Part shown: piece after piece, positions 32,718-32,760 of the stretch
Position numbering within the stretch: position 1 is the stretch's first letter
Layout of the letters: each line of letters begins with the position of its first letter
Assembly (NCBI GenBank): GCA_041481485.1
Contig: JBGPBY010000009.1
Coordinates: 1 to 32,760, forward strand
Length of the DNA: 32,760 nt
Direction of reading: 5' to 3'
Source: JBGPBY01 sp041481485
GTDB taxonomy: Bacteria; Acidobacteriota; Terriglobia; 20CM-2-55-15
Notes under the pieces: generated by a model
What the model was told of the DNA's origin: nothing
The model's input: the letters and a program-made list of their open reading frames with translations, nothing else
Databases searched by the model: none
Translations under genes and position numbers: made by a program

Positions 32718-32760
32718 GACTCATCCGTTCTTTCGGGTCATTCTAAGAATCAGGGAAAAC

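Noticed and set aside
1..32760. CRISPR arrays, prophage, transposase or defence islands
   Set aside because: I looked for regularly spaced repeats, integrase- or transposase-like proteins and known defence families and saw none. The window is ordinary chromosomal sequence.

Overview
The window looks like a chromosomal stretch from an Acidobacteriota member (a Bryobacterales/Solibacter-like lineage is my best guess). The case rests on an Oar-like TonB-dependent receptor with an N-terminal carboxypeptidase-regulatory-like domain, small carboxypeptidase-regulatory-like proteins, Crp/Fnr regulators with a 'GTTRSR' recognition helix, a Gram-negative envelope (MlaEFD, outer-membrane receptor), and dispersed GCGGTC-ATA-GACCGC intergenic repeats. 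This is inferred from protein style; no rRNA or other phylogenetic marker apart from GroEL is present. I see no tRNA, rRNA, CRISPR array or transposase.

Layout. (1) 1-6140: a secreted amidase-signature enzyme, a hairpin, then a TonB-dependent receptor, closed by a near-perfect 30-nt inverted repeat. (2) 6204-6903, minus strand: a small carboxypeptidase-regulatory-like protein whose signal peptide lies in a different frame from its body. (3) 7468-16584: a 3038-residue cyclic beta-1,2-glucan synthase (GT84 + glycoamylase + GH94), followed by an orphan receiver-domain protein. (4) 17336-18841, minus strand: a secreted protein of unknown function and a Crp/Fnr regulator. (5) 19360-20851: a probable operon of SYLF-domain protein, a 49-residue lmo0937-type membrane protein and a class D sortase. 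(6) 20937-23919: groES-groEL on the minus strand, divergent from an XRE-type regulator, with a promoter and a perfect palindrome between them. (7) 24407-29913: mlaE-mlaF-mlaD followed at 13 nt by an MgtA-type P-type ATPase. (8) 30111-31658: a second Crp/Fnr regulator, paralogous to the first, and an alanine-rich lipoprotein with a glycine-zipper segment. (9) 31689-32558: two small minus-strand genes of unknown function.

The most interesting signal is regulatory. A 16-nt palindrome, TGTGCA-N4-TGCACA, occurs twice as an identical copy (7069 and 30059) and five more times with a single mismatch (19242, 24203, 30820, 32201, 32702), always between genes. The sites lie upstream of the glucan synthase, the SYLF/sortase operon, the mla-mgtA operon, the second crp gene, the lipoprotein and a small unknown gene. 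This is the classical CRP half-site TGTGA changed to TGTGC, and both Crp paralogs carry Ser and His where E. coli CRP has Glu181 and Arg185. I propose an envelope regulon run by the paired Crp proteins. In addition, two of the sites sit inside a 99-nt element duplicated in inverted orientation (19211-19309 and 32149-32247, 78 of 99 positions identical by my alignment) whose substitution pattern does not look protein-coding.
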